From an uncultured Gammaproteobacteria bacterium (GTDB lineage Bacteria > Pseudomonadota > Gammaproteobacteria > Enterobacterales > Psychrobiaceae): a DNA stretch of 64,000 nt. A model generated the notes under the pieces. The model searched no databases. It was not told the DNA's origin and was given only the letters and a program-made list of their open reading frames with translations. The DNA lies in NCBI GenBank assembly GCA_937139475.1, contig CAKZQF010000222.1, forward strand, positions 1 through 64,000, read 5' to 3'. Position numbers and translations under genes: made by a program. Positions 1 to 9,377 of this stretch are shown here, one piece after another; positions within the stretch are counted from its first letter, which is position 1, and each line of letters begins with the position of its first letter.

Positions 1-32
1 GAGGTGTTTTTTTAATTAAACTAAAATAATAT

Positions 33-794
33 TTAGCTTATTTTCTTACGACGAGAAGCCATTAAGCCTAATAAGCCAAGGCCTAATACTGCTAATGTGC
101 TCGGTTCTGGCACAGTATTCCCCTTAGCATCACCGGTACCATTGGCGTATAAACCATCAAAAAGAGCATCAGCTGCATACGCGATATCAGAGCCATTCAC
201 GCTATCGGTATCAAAGTTCGCCATCGCCATACCACCTACAGCAGAGAATTCCACATCAACATGACCCGAGGTATAAAGTCCTCCCACCGGCCCTCCTGAT
301 GAGAAAGAGACGTTATCTACTGCCAGTTCAAGCCATAATGGGCCTGCGCCTTCGGTGTAATCACCATCAATATCTGCGCCGGTTTCAACATAAAACTTAA
401 AGAAACCTCCGGTGTGGAAACCACCCGCGCCATCTGCAAGTAACCCTCCAAATTCGAATGTTAATTCACAGCTTAGACAAAAACCTGTACCGCCAAGCGC
501 CGGATCAAGTAAGCCATTAAACTCAGTAACTCGGCCTGAACCTTGCAATTCGTCGCCATCAGTTACAGAAAATGGATCAATCGCCGCAAATGGGTCATAT
601 GTGCCAGCATCGGCAGCGTCTACAAACCACTGGTCAAAGCTATACTTCATAATTAAATCGGCAGCTGGTGGGGGGGTAGGATCATTGTAATCTGGATCCC
701 ATGTAACACCGCCAACGTTAATTGTACTCGCGGAGGCTGCCATGCTTGCTACGCTTATCAGCGAAGCAACCGCAAGTTTTTTATATACATTCAT
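33..794 (-). CDS. PEP-CTERM sorting domain protein
   Basis: This is a 253-residue exported protein. Residues 1-22 form a signal peptide. The C-terminus carries the complete tripartite PEP-CTERM signal: V-P-E-P at 228-231, a hydrophobic segment at about 233-246, and an R-R-K-K cluster at 248-251. The family is known to be sorted by exosortase, with the tail removed at the outer surface, usually linked to exopolysaccharide. The middle is rich in Gly, Asp and Ala and has a C-x-x-C pair (GFCLSCEL); I recognise no enzymatic domain. A sigma-54-type promoter lies about 50 bases upstream, which fits the usual control of this system. The next gene on the same strand encodes the exosortase-associated acyltransferase. 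Function beyond surface or matrix association is unknown. Confidence 0.9.
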   Translation of the reverse strand: MNVYKKLAVASLISVASMAASASTINVGGVTWDPDYNDPTPPPAADLIMKYSFDQWFVDAADAGTYDPFAAIDPFSVTDGDELQGSGRVTEFNGLLDPALGGTGFCLSCELTFEFGGLLADGAGGFHTGGFFKFYVETGADIDGDYTEGAGPLWLELAVDNVSFSSGGPVGGLYTSGHVDVEFSAVGGMAMANFDTDSVNGSDIAYAADALFDGLYANGTGDAKGNTVPEPSTLAVLGLGLLGLMASRRKKIS

Positions 795-843
795 AATTCA
801 TCCTTATTTTAGAAACATCACAGATTGTATCCACCCTAAGACT

Positions 844-859
844 TGCAGAATTGATGCCA
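844..859 (-). promoter_or_regulatory. candidate sigma-54 promoter of the PEP-CTERM gene
   Basis: Read on the minus strand the site is TGGCATCAATTCTGCA, with the GG of the -24 box and the GC of the -12 box at exactly the required 10-base spacing. It lies 50 bases upstream of the PEP-CTERM start codon at 794. PEP-CTERM genes in many Proteobacteria are controlled by PrsK/PrsR with sigma-54. The match departs from consensus at three less conserved positions. The rest of the gap between 795 and 1347 shows no gene. Confidence 0.5.
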
Positions 860-1347
860 CGGCTGTTAATTGATTGAAAACACGATATATTATAATTGTT
901 TTGTAAGTTAATAAACTCAGGTTTGAGTTAAAAACATGAGTTTGTAAATATATCTGACAAACAGCAATGCCTTAACATGCTACCTGTGGCGTAGATGAGA
1001 GCCTCGGCTCTCCTAAGTTGTGATTTTAGTGCTACTTAACAGAGTAAAGCACTCGTAATGCAGTAACACAACATTTGAATACGACCTGATAAGCCAAGCT
1101 TCGTTATTAATAGTTAAGTTACTGTTTTACTGCGGTGAATAGTTGCTATGCGCATGCAATGTTATAGCAAAATGGTATTAGTCGATCGCAAATAGTACCC
1201 CTTTAAATTAACGCTATGGTTAGACTAAGAAGCGCTGATGCGTATTGTGTAAATTTTATAGACTCACTGGTCAAGTAATAGGGAGAGTATCTATCTAAGG
1301 TATGGGGGCTAATAAATTAATGTGCAATAAGTTCGTATTTAGCTTAA

Positions 1348-2160
1348 TTATCGATCGGTAGGATCACAGTAAGGCAACAAAGTCATTTGCAATCTTAAGC
1401 TTTCTCGTATGTCATCGTATAGTTCCTTCACTTCTAATTTCATCGCTGATGTATAATTGTTGGCACTTAATCTAAACAGTGCTCTTGTTCCGTGGTAACT
1501 AATTAACTCACCCACCTGGTCAAATGGCAAGCCTGCTCTTCTTAGGTGCTTGCACAATCGAGGCTCAACCATTACAAACATGGCTTTATGCTGGCAAATT
1601 TCTGCCATCGCAACGGCAGATAAATATAAGCCTATTGCGATGTTTGGGAAGTGACGGCGCTCTTCTTTGGTGAAAACATGTTTACCTGAGATGCCAGCAG
1701 TAATATAGGGATGATCAGCCTCATTTGGCCGACGCCTAAATGTGCAAGGAACGGCGATGCGGGAAATTTCACCAAAACTCCCTTTGGGGTATTCTTTCAT
1801 GTTTAACTGGCCAGGAATAACACTAAAAAGGCAGTTTTCTTCAAATGGTGTTAGGGCTTGGGGAAGGTGTGGCGGCGGAATAACAATGCGCACGCAACCC
1901 GCAAATATCTTACTTTCAATATGTTCGAGCAGAACATGATATGAGTAGTCATCATATTTATCTGTTTCAACTTCACTCTTTCTAATAGGCTCCCACGCTA
2001 ACTCTTTGCAATAGACGCCATAGCGAATTTTAAATGCACAATTTCTCAACTTTTTAGTGTCTGCTACTCGAATTCTGAAATATTGGTGAAAGCTCTCTGA
2101 TAAGGTTGGTTCGGTAATATTACTCGATGATTGGTTGTGCTGTGAGGCGTTGATTGACAT
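1348..2160 (-). CDS. PEP-CTERM/exosortase system-associated acyltransferase
   Basis: This 270-residue protein resembles the N-acyltransferase family found beside PEP-CTERM/exosortase loci, related to N-acyl amino-acid (homoserine-lactone-synthase-like) GNAT enzymes. Typical features are the N-terminal stretch around FRIRVADTKKLRNCAFKIRY, the following Y-x-V-Y-C-x-E segment, and the central block ending in EISRIAV at about 150, which resembles the acyl-homoserine-lactone synthase fold. It has no signal peptide or membrane segment, so it should be cytosolic. Its position next to a PEP-CTERM protein supports the assignment. Substrate and product are not known. A weaker sigma-54-like match lies at 2200-2215 on the minus strand. 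Confidence 0.82.
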   Translation of the reverse strand: MSINASQHNQSSSNITEPTLSESFHQYFRIRVADTKKLRNCAFKIRYGVYCKELAWEPIRKSEVETDKYDDYSYHVLLEHIESKIFAGCVRIVIPPPHLPQALTPFEENCLFSVIPGQLNMKEYPKGSFGEISRIAVPCTFRRRPNEADHPYITAGISGKHVFTKEERRHFPNIAIGLYLSAVAMAEICQHKAMFVMVEPRLCKHLRRAGLPFDQVGELISYHGTRALFRLSANNYTSAMKLEVKELYDDIRESLRLQMTLLPYCDPTDR

Positions 2161-2199
2161 ATCTTAAATATCCGTTTTGTTCGTCATATAAATTTCACA

Positions 2200-2215
2200 T
2201 GCAGCGTTATTACCA
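2200..2215 (-). promoter_or_regulatory. weak sigma-54-like promoter of the acyltransferase
   Basis: The minus-strand sequence TGGTAATAACGCTGCA has the GG-N10-GC spacing of sigma-54 promoters, but the -24 box is TGGTA rather than TGGCA. It sits 40 bases upstream of the start at 2160, at about the same distance as the better site of the neighbouring PEP-CTERM gene. The remaining bases to 2594 show no gene; this gap must also hold the promoter of the divergent TonB receptor gene. Confidence 0.25.
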
Positions 2216-2594
2216 ATGGCTCTAGCTTACACAGCATTTAATTTATTTAACCTTAGTAGCTAAGAGGAAATTTAACAAATAGATTACTAATTAATAATCC
2301 TGTGTTTTGGATAATAGATGGAGAGTAGTCTATACAAAGTGATAGTGAAAACGAACTTAGCCTAGCCAATAAATAACGAGATCAAAGTCACGAACTTGGT
2401 TGATTTTTCACAATACCTTAGTTATTTTCAGTAAATTGAACAATGTAGTATAGTTATCGTTTACCGCTTTGATTAATTGATACTTAATACAAATAGAAAA
2501 ATAACAGATAAAACCTCGTCCATGCAGGTTAGTTAGTGTCGATGAGTAGTTTTATTATTATAATAAAAACAGAGACTTATGGAGTAACTACACC

Positions 2595-5500
2595 ATGCGT
2601 AAAACTAAACTAGCCCTTGTGGTCGCTGCTGCCTTATTTTCTTGCGCAACAGCATATGCAACAGAAACCTCTTCCGGTGTTCGCGGAAAAATTGTCGACG
2701 CTAATGGAACCCCTCAAGCAAATCTAACGATTGAGCTTGTTCATGTACCTACCAAAACCGTTAAAACCTTAACAACATCCGATGGCGGCGTTTTTCGAGC
2801 CCGTGGTTTAGCCGTTGGTGGCCCATATCGCGTGAGGTTGCAAGATGGCAGCGAATTTATGGTTAAAGATGCCAAAGATTTGTTCTTGAAATTATCTAAT
2901 ACTGCTACGGTTAATCTTGTGATTGAACCTAAAGCTAAAAAAGAAATTGAAACTATTTCTGTTACTGGTAGCGCGCTGGCTGCGGCGATGAAACAAGGCG
3001 CTGGTAGTGAGTTTGGTGCGGACCAAATTGCAAATACGGGTTCAATAGGGCGAGACCTTAAATCAGTACTGGCACGTGACTCAAAAATCGTTGTAGATAA
3101 CACGATTGAAGATGGCCCAGGCTTGTCTGTTGCAGGTGCAAATATTCGTTTTAATAGTCTCACCGTCGATGGCGTAAAACAAAATGATGATTTTGGACTG
3201 AATAAGAATGGCTACCCGTCTCGTCGTAGCCCTATTTCCCTTGATGCGATTGAACAATTATCGGTAAATATCGCACCGTTTGATGTTTCATATGGTTCGT
3301 TTCAAGGGGGCAACATTAATGTTGTAACCAAATCCGGCACCAATGATTTATCGGGCACAGTATTTTATTATAAATCGAATGACTCATTGATCGGCGACAA
3401 GAGTGATGGCCTAGATATTGATATTGGTGAATTTGAAGAAGATACCTATGGCTTTAGCCTCGGCGGGGCACTTGTTGAGGATAAGCTATTTTTCTTCAGC
3501 TCTTATGAAAAGTACGAAACTACCTCTCCTTACGGTAAAGAGCTCAATAATGGTGATGGTAATCTGACATTAACTGAGATCCCTGGGGTAACGGAAGATG
3601 AGTTCGCACGAATTCATCAAATTGCCAATGATGTTTATGGTTACGATACGTTAGGTTTCGATGCTGATAATAAGATGGAGGATGAGAAGTTTTTGCTTAA
3701 GCTAGATTGGTACATTAGTGACGAGCATCGTAGTTCATTTACCTATCAGCGTTCTACTGGCGATACCGTACGTGATTTTTGGCCATCGCTAGGCCAGAAT
3801 AATGTTGCGTCAGTATCTAATCGATACCGTCATGCCGATGAGTTATCAGTTTACTCATTGCAATTTTTCTCGGATTGGAATGATGATTTCTCGACTGAAG
3901 TAAAAATTGGATTAAAACAAGTAACTACGACGCAAGTAGCGTTGGGTGACGATTTTGCTCAGTTGCGGATAACAACGCCAAGTGGTGGTGATGTTTATAT
4001 TGGACCAGACCAATTTCGCCATGCCAATGAGCTTGAAAACGATCGCTTCAATTTTAGTGTCAAAGGTAACTACTATTTAAATGACGAGCACACGCTAAGC
4101 TTTGGCTATGAGCGTGAGATTCTTGATATCTACAACTTGTTTGTTTTCGGTTCTAAAGGCTGGGCGGAGTACGTTAGTATTGATGCGTTTGAAGCTATGG
4201 ATCCATTACTTGCGCTCTACCAAAACGCCCCAACCAATAACCCTGAAGATGCGGCTGATGATTTTGAGTACCATACCGATGTACTGTACTTCCAAGATGA
4301 GTGGGCCGTTAATGATGATCTAACGGTTACGGCGGGTCTGCGTTATACCAAATATACCAATGATGACCTACCAGAGTTGAATCCTAACTTCGTTGCACGT
4401 CACGGTTATGCAAATACAGAAAACTTCGATGGTCTTGATTTACTAAGCCCACGCTTAGGTTTTAACTATCTGCTAAGTGATGAAACAACGATTCGTGGTG
4501 GTATTGGCTTATTTGGTGGCGGCGCACCTAACGTTTGGTTATCAAACTCTTACGGCAATGACGGTGTGCGTAAACATGTAACGTTTGGTTTGGCTGAAAA
4601 CTATGGTGGCTGGGTCGATTTACAAGGGTTTGATGGACGTAATATTCCGCAATATTATTTAGATAACCTAGCACCGGTTGATGCAGATACCAACTCGATT
4701 GATCCAGACTTTGAAATCCCAAGCACATGGAAGTATAACTTAGCGGTTGACCATGTTGCTGATTTATCAGCGATGGGCTTAGGTGAAGATTGGCGCTTAT
4801 CTGCTGAATACATTTATAACAAGGTTAATGACGCGGTAGTCTATCGCGATCTGAACTTAACCCAAATTGATACGGCGCCAGATGGACGTCCAATTTATGA
4901 CAAAGCGACACCGTTTGATTTAAGCCTCACCAATACATCCCGCGGCTTTTCTGAAGTTATTACATTAGGTGCTCAAAAAACCTTCTATACCGATCACGGT
5001 ATGTATGACTTGTCGTTAAATTATACGCACCAAAACAGTAAAGAGGTTAACCCTGGAAATGCCTTTATTGCCTTTGAAGGCTACGCGATGCCAGCATCGT
5101 CAGATTTCCAAAGCGATACGCTTTACAATTCAGAGTATGAAATCCCGCATGCCTTTAGTGCAAACTTAAGTTGGTCTGGCGAAGTGTTTGGCGATAACGT
5201 CACTCGAGTAAACTTATTGTTTACGGCGCGCCAAGGTAGCCATTACAGTTACACGATGGCGACCTCAGGTGCCTTTGGCGGCTTTGGTTCAGACTTTGCT
5301 GATTGGAACGCATTTAACTCACAGCTTTTATACGTACCAACCGGTATTGATGACGCCAAAGTAGAGTTTACAAACGCAGAGCAAGCACAAGCCTTTGATG
5401 ATTTTGTTTCAAACAATGCTTGTTTGTCAGAGCAACGCGGCCAAATTGCAAAACGTCATAGCTGTAGTTCGCCTTGGATCCAGCGTCTTGACTTATCGAT

Positions 5501-5771
5501 TACGCAAGAAATTGATATCACTGAAGACCAGAAAGTTGAACTTTACTTAGATGTACAAAACCTAGGTAACTTAATCAATAGCGATTGGGGACGCGCAGAG
5601 GTTTACCCGCCAGCTTACCTAGTACCGGTTACGAACAGCACAACCATTGTTGATGGTGTTTATAATTATGATGTTAATGTGGTTGATGGTCAGCTTGCTG
5701 TGCCACAACTTAGCATCGTTAAAGTGCCATCGGTGTGGAAAGCACAGGTAGGTATTCGTTACCGTTTCTAA
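2595..5771 (+). CDS. Oar-like TonB-dependent receptor with N-terminal carboxypeptidase-regulatory-like domain
   Basis: This 1058-residue outer-membrane protein starts with a signal peptide (about 1-22). A beta-sandwich carboxypeptidase-regulatory-like domain follows at about 28-115 (VRGKIVDANGTPQANLTIEL). Next come a plug domain at about 120-245 and a long beta-barrel ending in the typical terminal aromatic sequence VGIRYRF. Proteins of this layout are called Oar and are common in marine Gammaproteobacteria. They probably import large nutrients with energy from TonB, but the ligand cannot be read from sequence. The start is supported by a GGAG element 12 bases upstream (TATGGAGTAACTACACCATG). 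A strong terminator follows the stop codon. Confidence 0.88.
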   Translation: MRKTKLALVVAAALFSCATAYATETSSGVRGKIVDANGTPQANLTIELVHVPTKTVKTLTTSDGGVFRARGLAVGGPYRVRLQDGSEFMVKDAKDLFLKLSNTATVNLVIEPKAKKEIETISVTGSALAAAMKQGAGSEFGADQIANTGSIGRDLKSVLARDSKIVVDNTIEDGPGLSVAGANIRFNSLTVDGVKQNDDFGLNKNGYPSRRSPISLDAIEQLSVNIAPFDVSYGSFQGGNINVVTKSGTNDLSGTVFYYKSNDSLIGDKSDGLDIDIGEFEEDTYGFSLGGALVEDKLFFFSSYEKYETTSPYGKELNNGDGNLTLTEIPGVTEDEFARIHQIANDVYGYDTLGFDADNKMEDEKFLLKLDWYISDEHRSSFTYQRSTGDTVRDFWPSLGQNNVASVSNRYRHADELSVYSLQFFSDWNDDFSTEVKIGLKQVTTTQVALGDDFAQLRITTPSGGDVYIGPDQFRHANELENDRFNFSVKGNYYLNDEHTLSFGYEREILDIYNLFVFGSKGWAEYVSIDAFEAMDPLLALYQNAPTNNPEDAADDFEYHTDVLYFQDEWAVNDDLTVTAGLRYTKYTNDDLPELNPNFVARHGYANTENFDGLDLLSPRLGFNYLLSDETTIRGGIGLFGGGAPNVWLSNSYGNDGVRKHVTFGLAENYGGWVDLQGFDGRNIPQYYLDNLAPVDADTNSIDPDFEIPSTWKYNLAVDHVADLSAMGLGEDWRLSAEYIYNKVNDAVVYRDLNLTQIDTAPDGRPIYDKATPFDLSLTNTSRGFSEVITLGAQKTFYTDHGMYDLSLNYTHQNSKEVNPGNAFIAFEGYAMPASSDFQSDTLYNSEYEIPHAFSANLSWSGEVFGDNVTRVNLLFTARQGSHYSYTMATSGAFGGFGSDFADWNAFNSQLLYVPTGIDDAKVEFTNAEQAQAFDDFVSNNACLSEQRGQIAKRHSCSSPWIQRLDLSITQEIDITEDQKVELYLDVQNLGNLINSDWGRAEVYPPAYLVPVTNSTTIVDGVYNYDVNVVDGQLAVPQLSIVKVPSVWKAQVGIRYRF

Positions 5772-5789
5772 TATTTGAAGCTTGATTTT

Positions 5790-5816
5790 AAAGCGCTGCT
5801 TCGGCAGCGCTTTTTA
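5790..5816 (+). terminator. Rho-independent terminator after the Oar-like receptor
   Basis: A perfect 10-base stem (AAAGCGCTGC at 5790-5799 with GCAGCGCTTT at 5804-5813) closes a TTCG tetraloop and runs into a T-tract. It begins 19 bases after the stop codon and also separates the convergent gene that ends at 5826. Confidence 0.92.
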
Positions 5817-5825
5817 TTTGCCTGT

Positions 5826-6701
5826 TTATTCAAGCAGGTGTTTTTTAAAGAACTGATTGACCGCTTTTCTTGATTTAATGGCGATTCCCCTATTTGGAAT
5901 TAAATCAATTTCACTTCCTTGCCCTCCGTTACCGAATATATCAAATACCCGTAGTCGTTTTTCTAGTCGATCCCATGCATGATGTGCCCCGTTATAAGTA
6001 TTTAATTGAACGAGTGACTTCGCCTTGTCGGGTAGTCCATTGACTAAGTTTTTGCAGGAATTTGGCGACGGCTCGTAATCATCTTTAGCGCCAACTTGTA
6101 TTAATACTGGAGAGCCAATTAATTGCGAAAATTCAAAGCCAGGTAAGAGATTATAAGCCCAGCAAACAGGGTAATGAGCAATATGAGCCGCAAATTTATG
6201 TTCGCCAATACGCATTAGTGAGTCATATTGGGGTGTTGCACTAAGGAGCGCTACAACACCTCCCCATGAAAATCCTATAATGCCGATATTACTGGCGTCA
6301 ATTTCAGGTTTTGAGGCAAGAAAATTGAGCGCTGCATAGGCATCTGGCATAGTCTCCTGAACGGTTTGTGGGCGGTCACTTGCGCCACCTATCAACCCAC
6401 GCGGTGACCACATATCAAACTCTAGTGTTGCGATACCTAATCTATTCAAGCCATTAACATACCAGCCCCCAGTGCTATCAACGCCCGCCGAATTGTGAGC
6501 AATAACAACGGCGGGAACTGGTGAACCTTGCTTATTTTTAGGCAGACGATATTGCGCTGAGATTGTGACCGGGCCGTTAGTGCCTTGGGATTGAAAATTT
6601 ACATAGTAAATGTGTGGTAACTCTTGCTTATTGTGGGTTGCTAAAGCGCCTTGGCTAATCAGTAGCAATGTCGCAATGGATAATAGATATATGAACTTCA
6701 T
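5826..6701 (-). CDS. secreted dienelactone hydrolase-family alpha/beta hydrolase
   Basis: This 291-residue protein has a signal peptide (about 1-22) and an alpha/beta-hydrolase fold of the dienelactone hydrolase type. The nucleophile elbow is GFSWGG with Ser145, where classical dienelactone hydrolases carry Cys. The acid is probably in GAKDDYEP and the histidine in GAHHAWD. It should be periplasmic or extracellular and cleave an ester or lactone; the substrate is unknown. It diverges from the acyl-CoA dehydrogenase operon at 6958, with 256 bases between them, so it could belong to the same catabolic regulon, but there is no direct proof. Length is typical for secreted members. Confidence 0.82.
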   Translation of the reverse strand: MKFIYLLSIATLLLISQGALATHNKQELPHIYYVNFQSQGTNGPVTISAQYRLPKNKQGSPVPAVVIAHNSAGVDSTGGWYVNGLNRLGIATLEFDMWSPRGLIGGASDRPQTVQETMPDAYAALNFLASKPEIDASNIGIIGFSWGGVVALLSATPQYDSLMRIGEHKFAAHIAHYPVCWAYNLLPGFEFSQLIGSPVLIQVGAKDDYEPSPNSCKNLVNGLPDKAKSLVQLNTYNGAHHAWDRLEKRLRVFDIFGNGGQGSEIDLIPNRGIAIKSRKAVNQFFKKHLLE

Positions 6702-6957
6702 AAATAACTTCCTTTTAATAAAATTAATTTAGGGGACCCCATGTCCTGAACGAAAACTCGAACCTACCTTTAAAATAACTAGCATCGATTAGAAGTTTCG
6801 AGTCTGTGCATATTACGTTCAATCGGAGTGTAGCAATAAAAAAGATAAACGCCTTGAAATAGAACTCGCATTATTCTCTAGTCCTAATGAATGATGTGAA
6901 TTAATTCGTCATTTTGCATCCTAGTTTTACTAAAAGTTTCGATCTTTAAGGCCTGAT

Positions 6958-8121
6958 ATGGATTTTAGTTTTACCGATGAGCAGCGGATGATCCGCGATA
7001 CCGCTCAGTCTTTTTTCCAACAAGCATCCACTAGTGACGCGGTGCGTAAAGCAATGGAGACCGAGCAAGGGTACAGTGATGAACTTTGGCAAAGCGTTTG
7101 CCAAGAGATGTTCTTTCAAGCAGTCCATATCCCTGAAAGTTACGGTGGTATGGGACTTGGCTATGTCGAACTGTGCTCAGTTGTCGAGCAAATGGGCAGT
7201 AACCTAGTGTGCTCACCATTTTTCAGTACGGTGTGCTTGGGCGCCAATGCGATCTTATTTGCAGCCAATGACGAGCAAAAGGAGCATTACCTGCCACAAA
7301 TTATCGACGGCTCTACCGCGACATTGGCCTACGCAGGTAGACAAGTCGGTACAACAGCCTCTTGGGGGCATGATTGTATTGAGCTTTGTTTTACTGAAAC
7401 TAATGGACAGGTTGTGTTAGATGGCCAGTGTCATTATGTGGCCAATGGACATACTGCCCAGTTAATCGTGGTGGCGGCAAAAGAGGCGCTAACTGGTGAA
7501 CTCGCGCTGTTTATTGTTGAGCCAGCAACTGTCTCTACTACGCTGACACGCACCTATCAAGGCACAATGGATCAAACTCAAAAGCAAGCCATGTTATCTT
7601 TCAATCAGTGTCAACTGGCTAGTGACGCGCTGATGTCTCGCGGCTTTCAAGCACATCAAGCCTTAGAAAAAACCATCGCGCTAGCGCAAATCGCCATTAG
7701 TGCAGATCAACTTGGCGGCGCACAGCGGGTACTCGATGAAACCGTTACCTATGTTAATGAGCGGGTGCAGTTTAATCGACCGGTGGGGAGTTTCCAAGCG
7801 GTAAAACATAAAGCTGCGGATATGATGCTAAAAGCTGAAGCTAGCTGCTCAGCCGTGTATTACGCCGCCTGCGTTGCAGATAATACGCTAGCTGGACAAG
7901 CTAATATTGAGCAACTTCAAGAGGCTGCCAATATCGCCAAAGGCTATTGCTCAGATGCCTATTTCTTTAATGCCGGCTGCGCCATTCAACTGTTTGGTGG
8001 GGTAGGGTTTACCTGGGAATATGACGTGCACCTTTACTTTAAGCGCGCACAATCAAGTGCAGTGATGTTTGGTAATAGCGCTTATCATCATGAACAAATC
8101 GCCTCACGTCTGTTGGATTAG
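6958..8121 (+). CDS. acyl-CoA dehydrogenase family protein (possible non-canonical subunit)
   Basis: This 387-residue protein has the full acyl-CoA dehydrogenase layout: N-terminal helical domain (MDFSFTDEQRMIRDTAQSFF), middle beta-domain and C-terminal helical domain. The C-terminal region reads FGGVGFTWEYDVHLYFKRAQ, the signature of the FadE-type subunits found in steroid and bile-acid side-chain degradation, and lacks the usual Y-x-G-T-x-x-I-Q segment. In actinobacterial steroid catabolism such proteins pair with a second dehydrogenase as alpha2-beta2 enzymes. The gene 15 bases downstream encodes exactly such a second dehydrogenase, so a heteromeric enzyme is plausible. It is the first gene of a run of at least eight same-strand genes. 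Start codon ATG at 6958 is preceded only by a weak AAGG. Confidence 0.87.
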   Translation: MDFSFTDEQRMIRDTAQSFFQQASTSDAVRKAMETEQGYSDELWQSVCQEMFFQAVHIPESYGGMGLGYVELCSVVEQMGSNLVCSPFFSTVCLGANAILFAANDEQKEHYLPQIIDGSTATLAYAGRQVGTTASWGHDCIELCFTETNGQVVLDGQCHYVANGHTAQLIVVAAKEALTGELALFIVEPATVSTTLTRTYQGTMDQTQKQAMLSFNQCQLASDALMSRGFQAHQALEKTIALAQIAISADQLGGAQRVLDETVTYVNERVQFNRPVGSFQAVKHKAADMMLKAEASCSAVYYAACVADNTLAGQANIEQLQEAANIAKGYCSDAYFFNAGCAIQLFGGVGFTWEYDVHLYFKRAQSSAVMFGNSAYHHEQIASRLLD

Positions 8122-8136
8122 CAAGGAATATTAGTA

Positions 8137-9333
8137 ATGAAACTTGAATTTAGCAAAGAAGATGAGTTATTCCGACAAGAAGTTGCTAGTTGGCTAAAAG
8201 ACAATTTATGCGGTGAGTATGAGCAGCTACGCTATCGTGGCGGTCCTGGCGATGAGCACATGTTTACTAGGGAACGCGAAGCATGGGAGCGACAACTTGC
8301 CAGTGGTGGTTGGGTTGGTATTGGTTGGACAGAAAAAGATGGTGGCCGCGGCGCGAGTATTGAGCAACAAGTTATCTTTCATGAAGAATATGCTAAAGCT
8401 GGTGGTCCCGGACGTGTTGGTCATATCGGCGAAGGGCTTGCTGGCCCAACGATTGCTGCTTTTGGCAGCCAGGCGCAAAAAGCGAAATATTTACCGGGTA
8501 TTTTATCGGGTAAGGAACTTTGGTGTCAGGGCTATTCAGAGCCAGGTGCTGGTTCTGATTTAGCAGCGGTGAAAACTAAGGCTGTGTTAGATGAATCGAC
8601 TGGGCAGTGGAAGATTAGCGGGCAAAAAGTATGGACTTCATTAGCCCAAGATGCCCAATGGTGTTTTGTTATCGCGCGCTGTGAGCCAGGCTCTGTTGCC
8701 CATAAAGGACTCGGCTTTTTCTTAGTAGAAATGGCGCAGCCCGGTGTTGATGTACGACCGATTGAGCAGCTCACTGGCACCAGTGAATTTAATGAAGTGT
8801 TTTTTGATGATGCTATCGCCGCAGATATCGTTGGTGAGCCGGGAGATGGTTGGAAAATCGCCATGGCATTGCTTGGCTTTGAGCGCGGCGTTTCAACACT
8901 TGGCCAGCAAACACTGTTTCAAAATGAGCTAAATGAGGTGATTGCCATTGCTAAAGAAAATGGCATGGCCAAGAACCCTGATATTCGCCGCCGCATTGCA
9001 GATGCCCATTCGGGGCTACAGATTATGCGTTATAACTCGATGCGAATGCTATCGGATAGTGAAGATGGTTCCTTGCAAAAGGAAGCGCTTATTTACAAGC
9101 TTTATTGGGCAAGCTGGCATCGCAATCTAGGGAAATTAGCGATGGACGTGTTAGGGCCGCAGAGCGAGCTAATTCAAGACACGCCATATGAGCTCACGCG
9201 CCTGCAGTCATTATTTTTATTTACCCGTTCCGACACGATTTATGGCGGAACCAATCAAATTCAGCGCAATATTATTGCCGAGCGTGGCCTTGGAATGCCC
9301 CGTGAACCGAAAGTTGAAATCAATCCTGTTTAA
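8137..9333 (+). CDS. acyl-CoA dehydrogenase, FadE30-like
   Basis: This 398-residue flavoenzyme should introduce a double bond into an acyl-CoA thioester using FAD. It matches what I remember of mycobacterial FadE30 of the KstR2 regulon over most of its length, with blocks such as ELWCQGYSEPGAGSDLA, QKVWTSLA, EFNEVFFDDA, GFERGVSTLGQQ and DTIYGGTNQIQRNIIAER. FadE30 works in degradation of steroid rings C and D. The next gene encodes an IpdF-like SDR, also a neighbour of fadE30 in Mycobacterium. Cytosolic. The homology call is from memory of the family and not from a search, so the exact substrate is inferred. Confidence 0.88.
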   Translation: MKLEFSKEDELFRQEVASWLKDNLCGEYEQLRYRGGPGDEHMFTREREAWERQLASGGWVGIGWTEKDGGRGASIEQQVIFHEEYAKAGGPGRVGHIGEGLAGPTIAAFGSQAQKAKYLPGILSGKELWCQGYSEPGAGSDLAAVKTKAVLDESTGQWKISGQKVWTSLAQDAQWCFVIARCEPGSVAHKGLGFFLVEMAQPGVDVRPIEQLTGTSEFNEVFFDDAIAADIVGEPGDGWKIAMALLGFERGVSTLGQQTLFQNELNEVIAIAKENGMAKNPDIRRRIADAHSGLQIMRYNSMRMLSDSEDGSLQKEALIYKLYWASWHRNLGKLAMDVLGPQSELIQDTPYELTRLQSLFLFTRSDTIYGGTNQIQRNIIAERGLGMPREPKVEINPV

Positions 9334-9377
9334 TTAAATTATTGTGTGCCGCGTGATGTGGCAATTTAGGAATTATT

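Noticed and set aside
6756-6803. Dyad ACTCGAA ... TTCGAGT between the dienelactone hydrolase and the acyl-CoA dehydrogenase genes
   Set aside because: Arms are short and 34 bases apart; not enough to call an operator.
8213-8864. Long ORFs on both strands inside the FadE30-like gene
   Set aside because: They are shadows; the acyl-CoA dehydrogenase frame has strong family motifs throughout.
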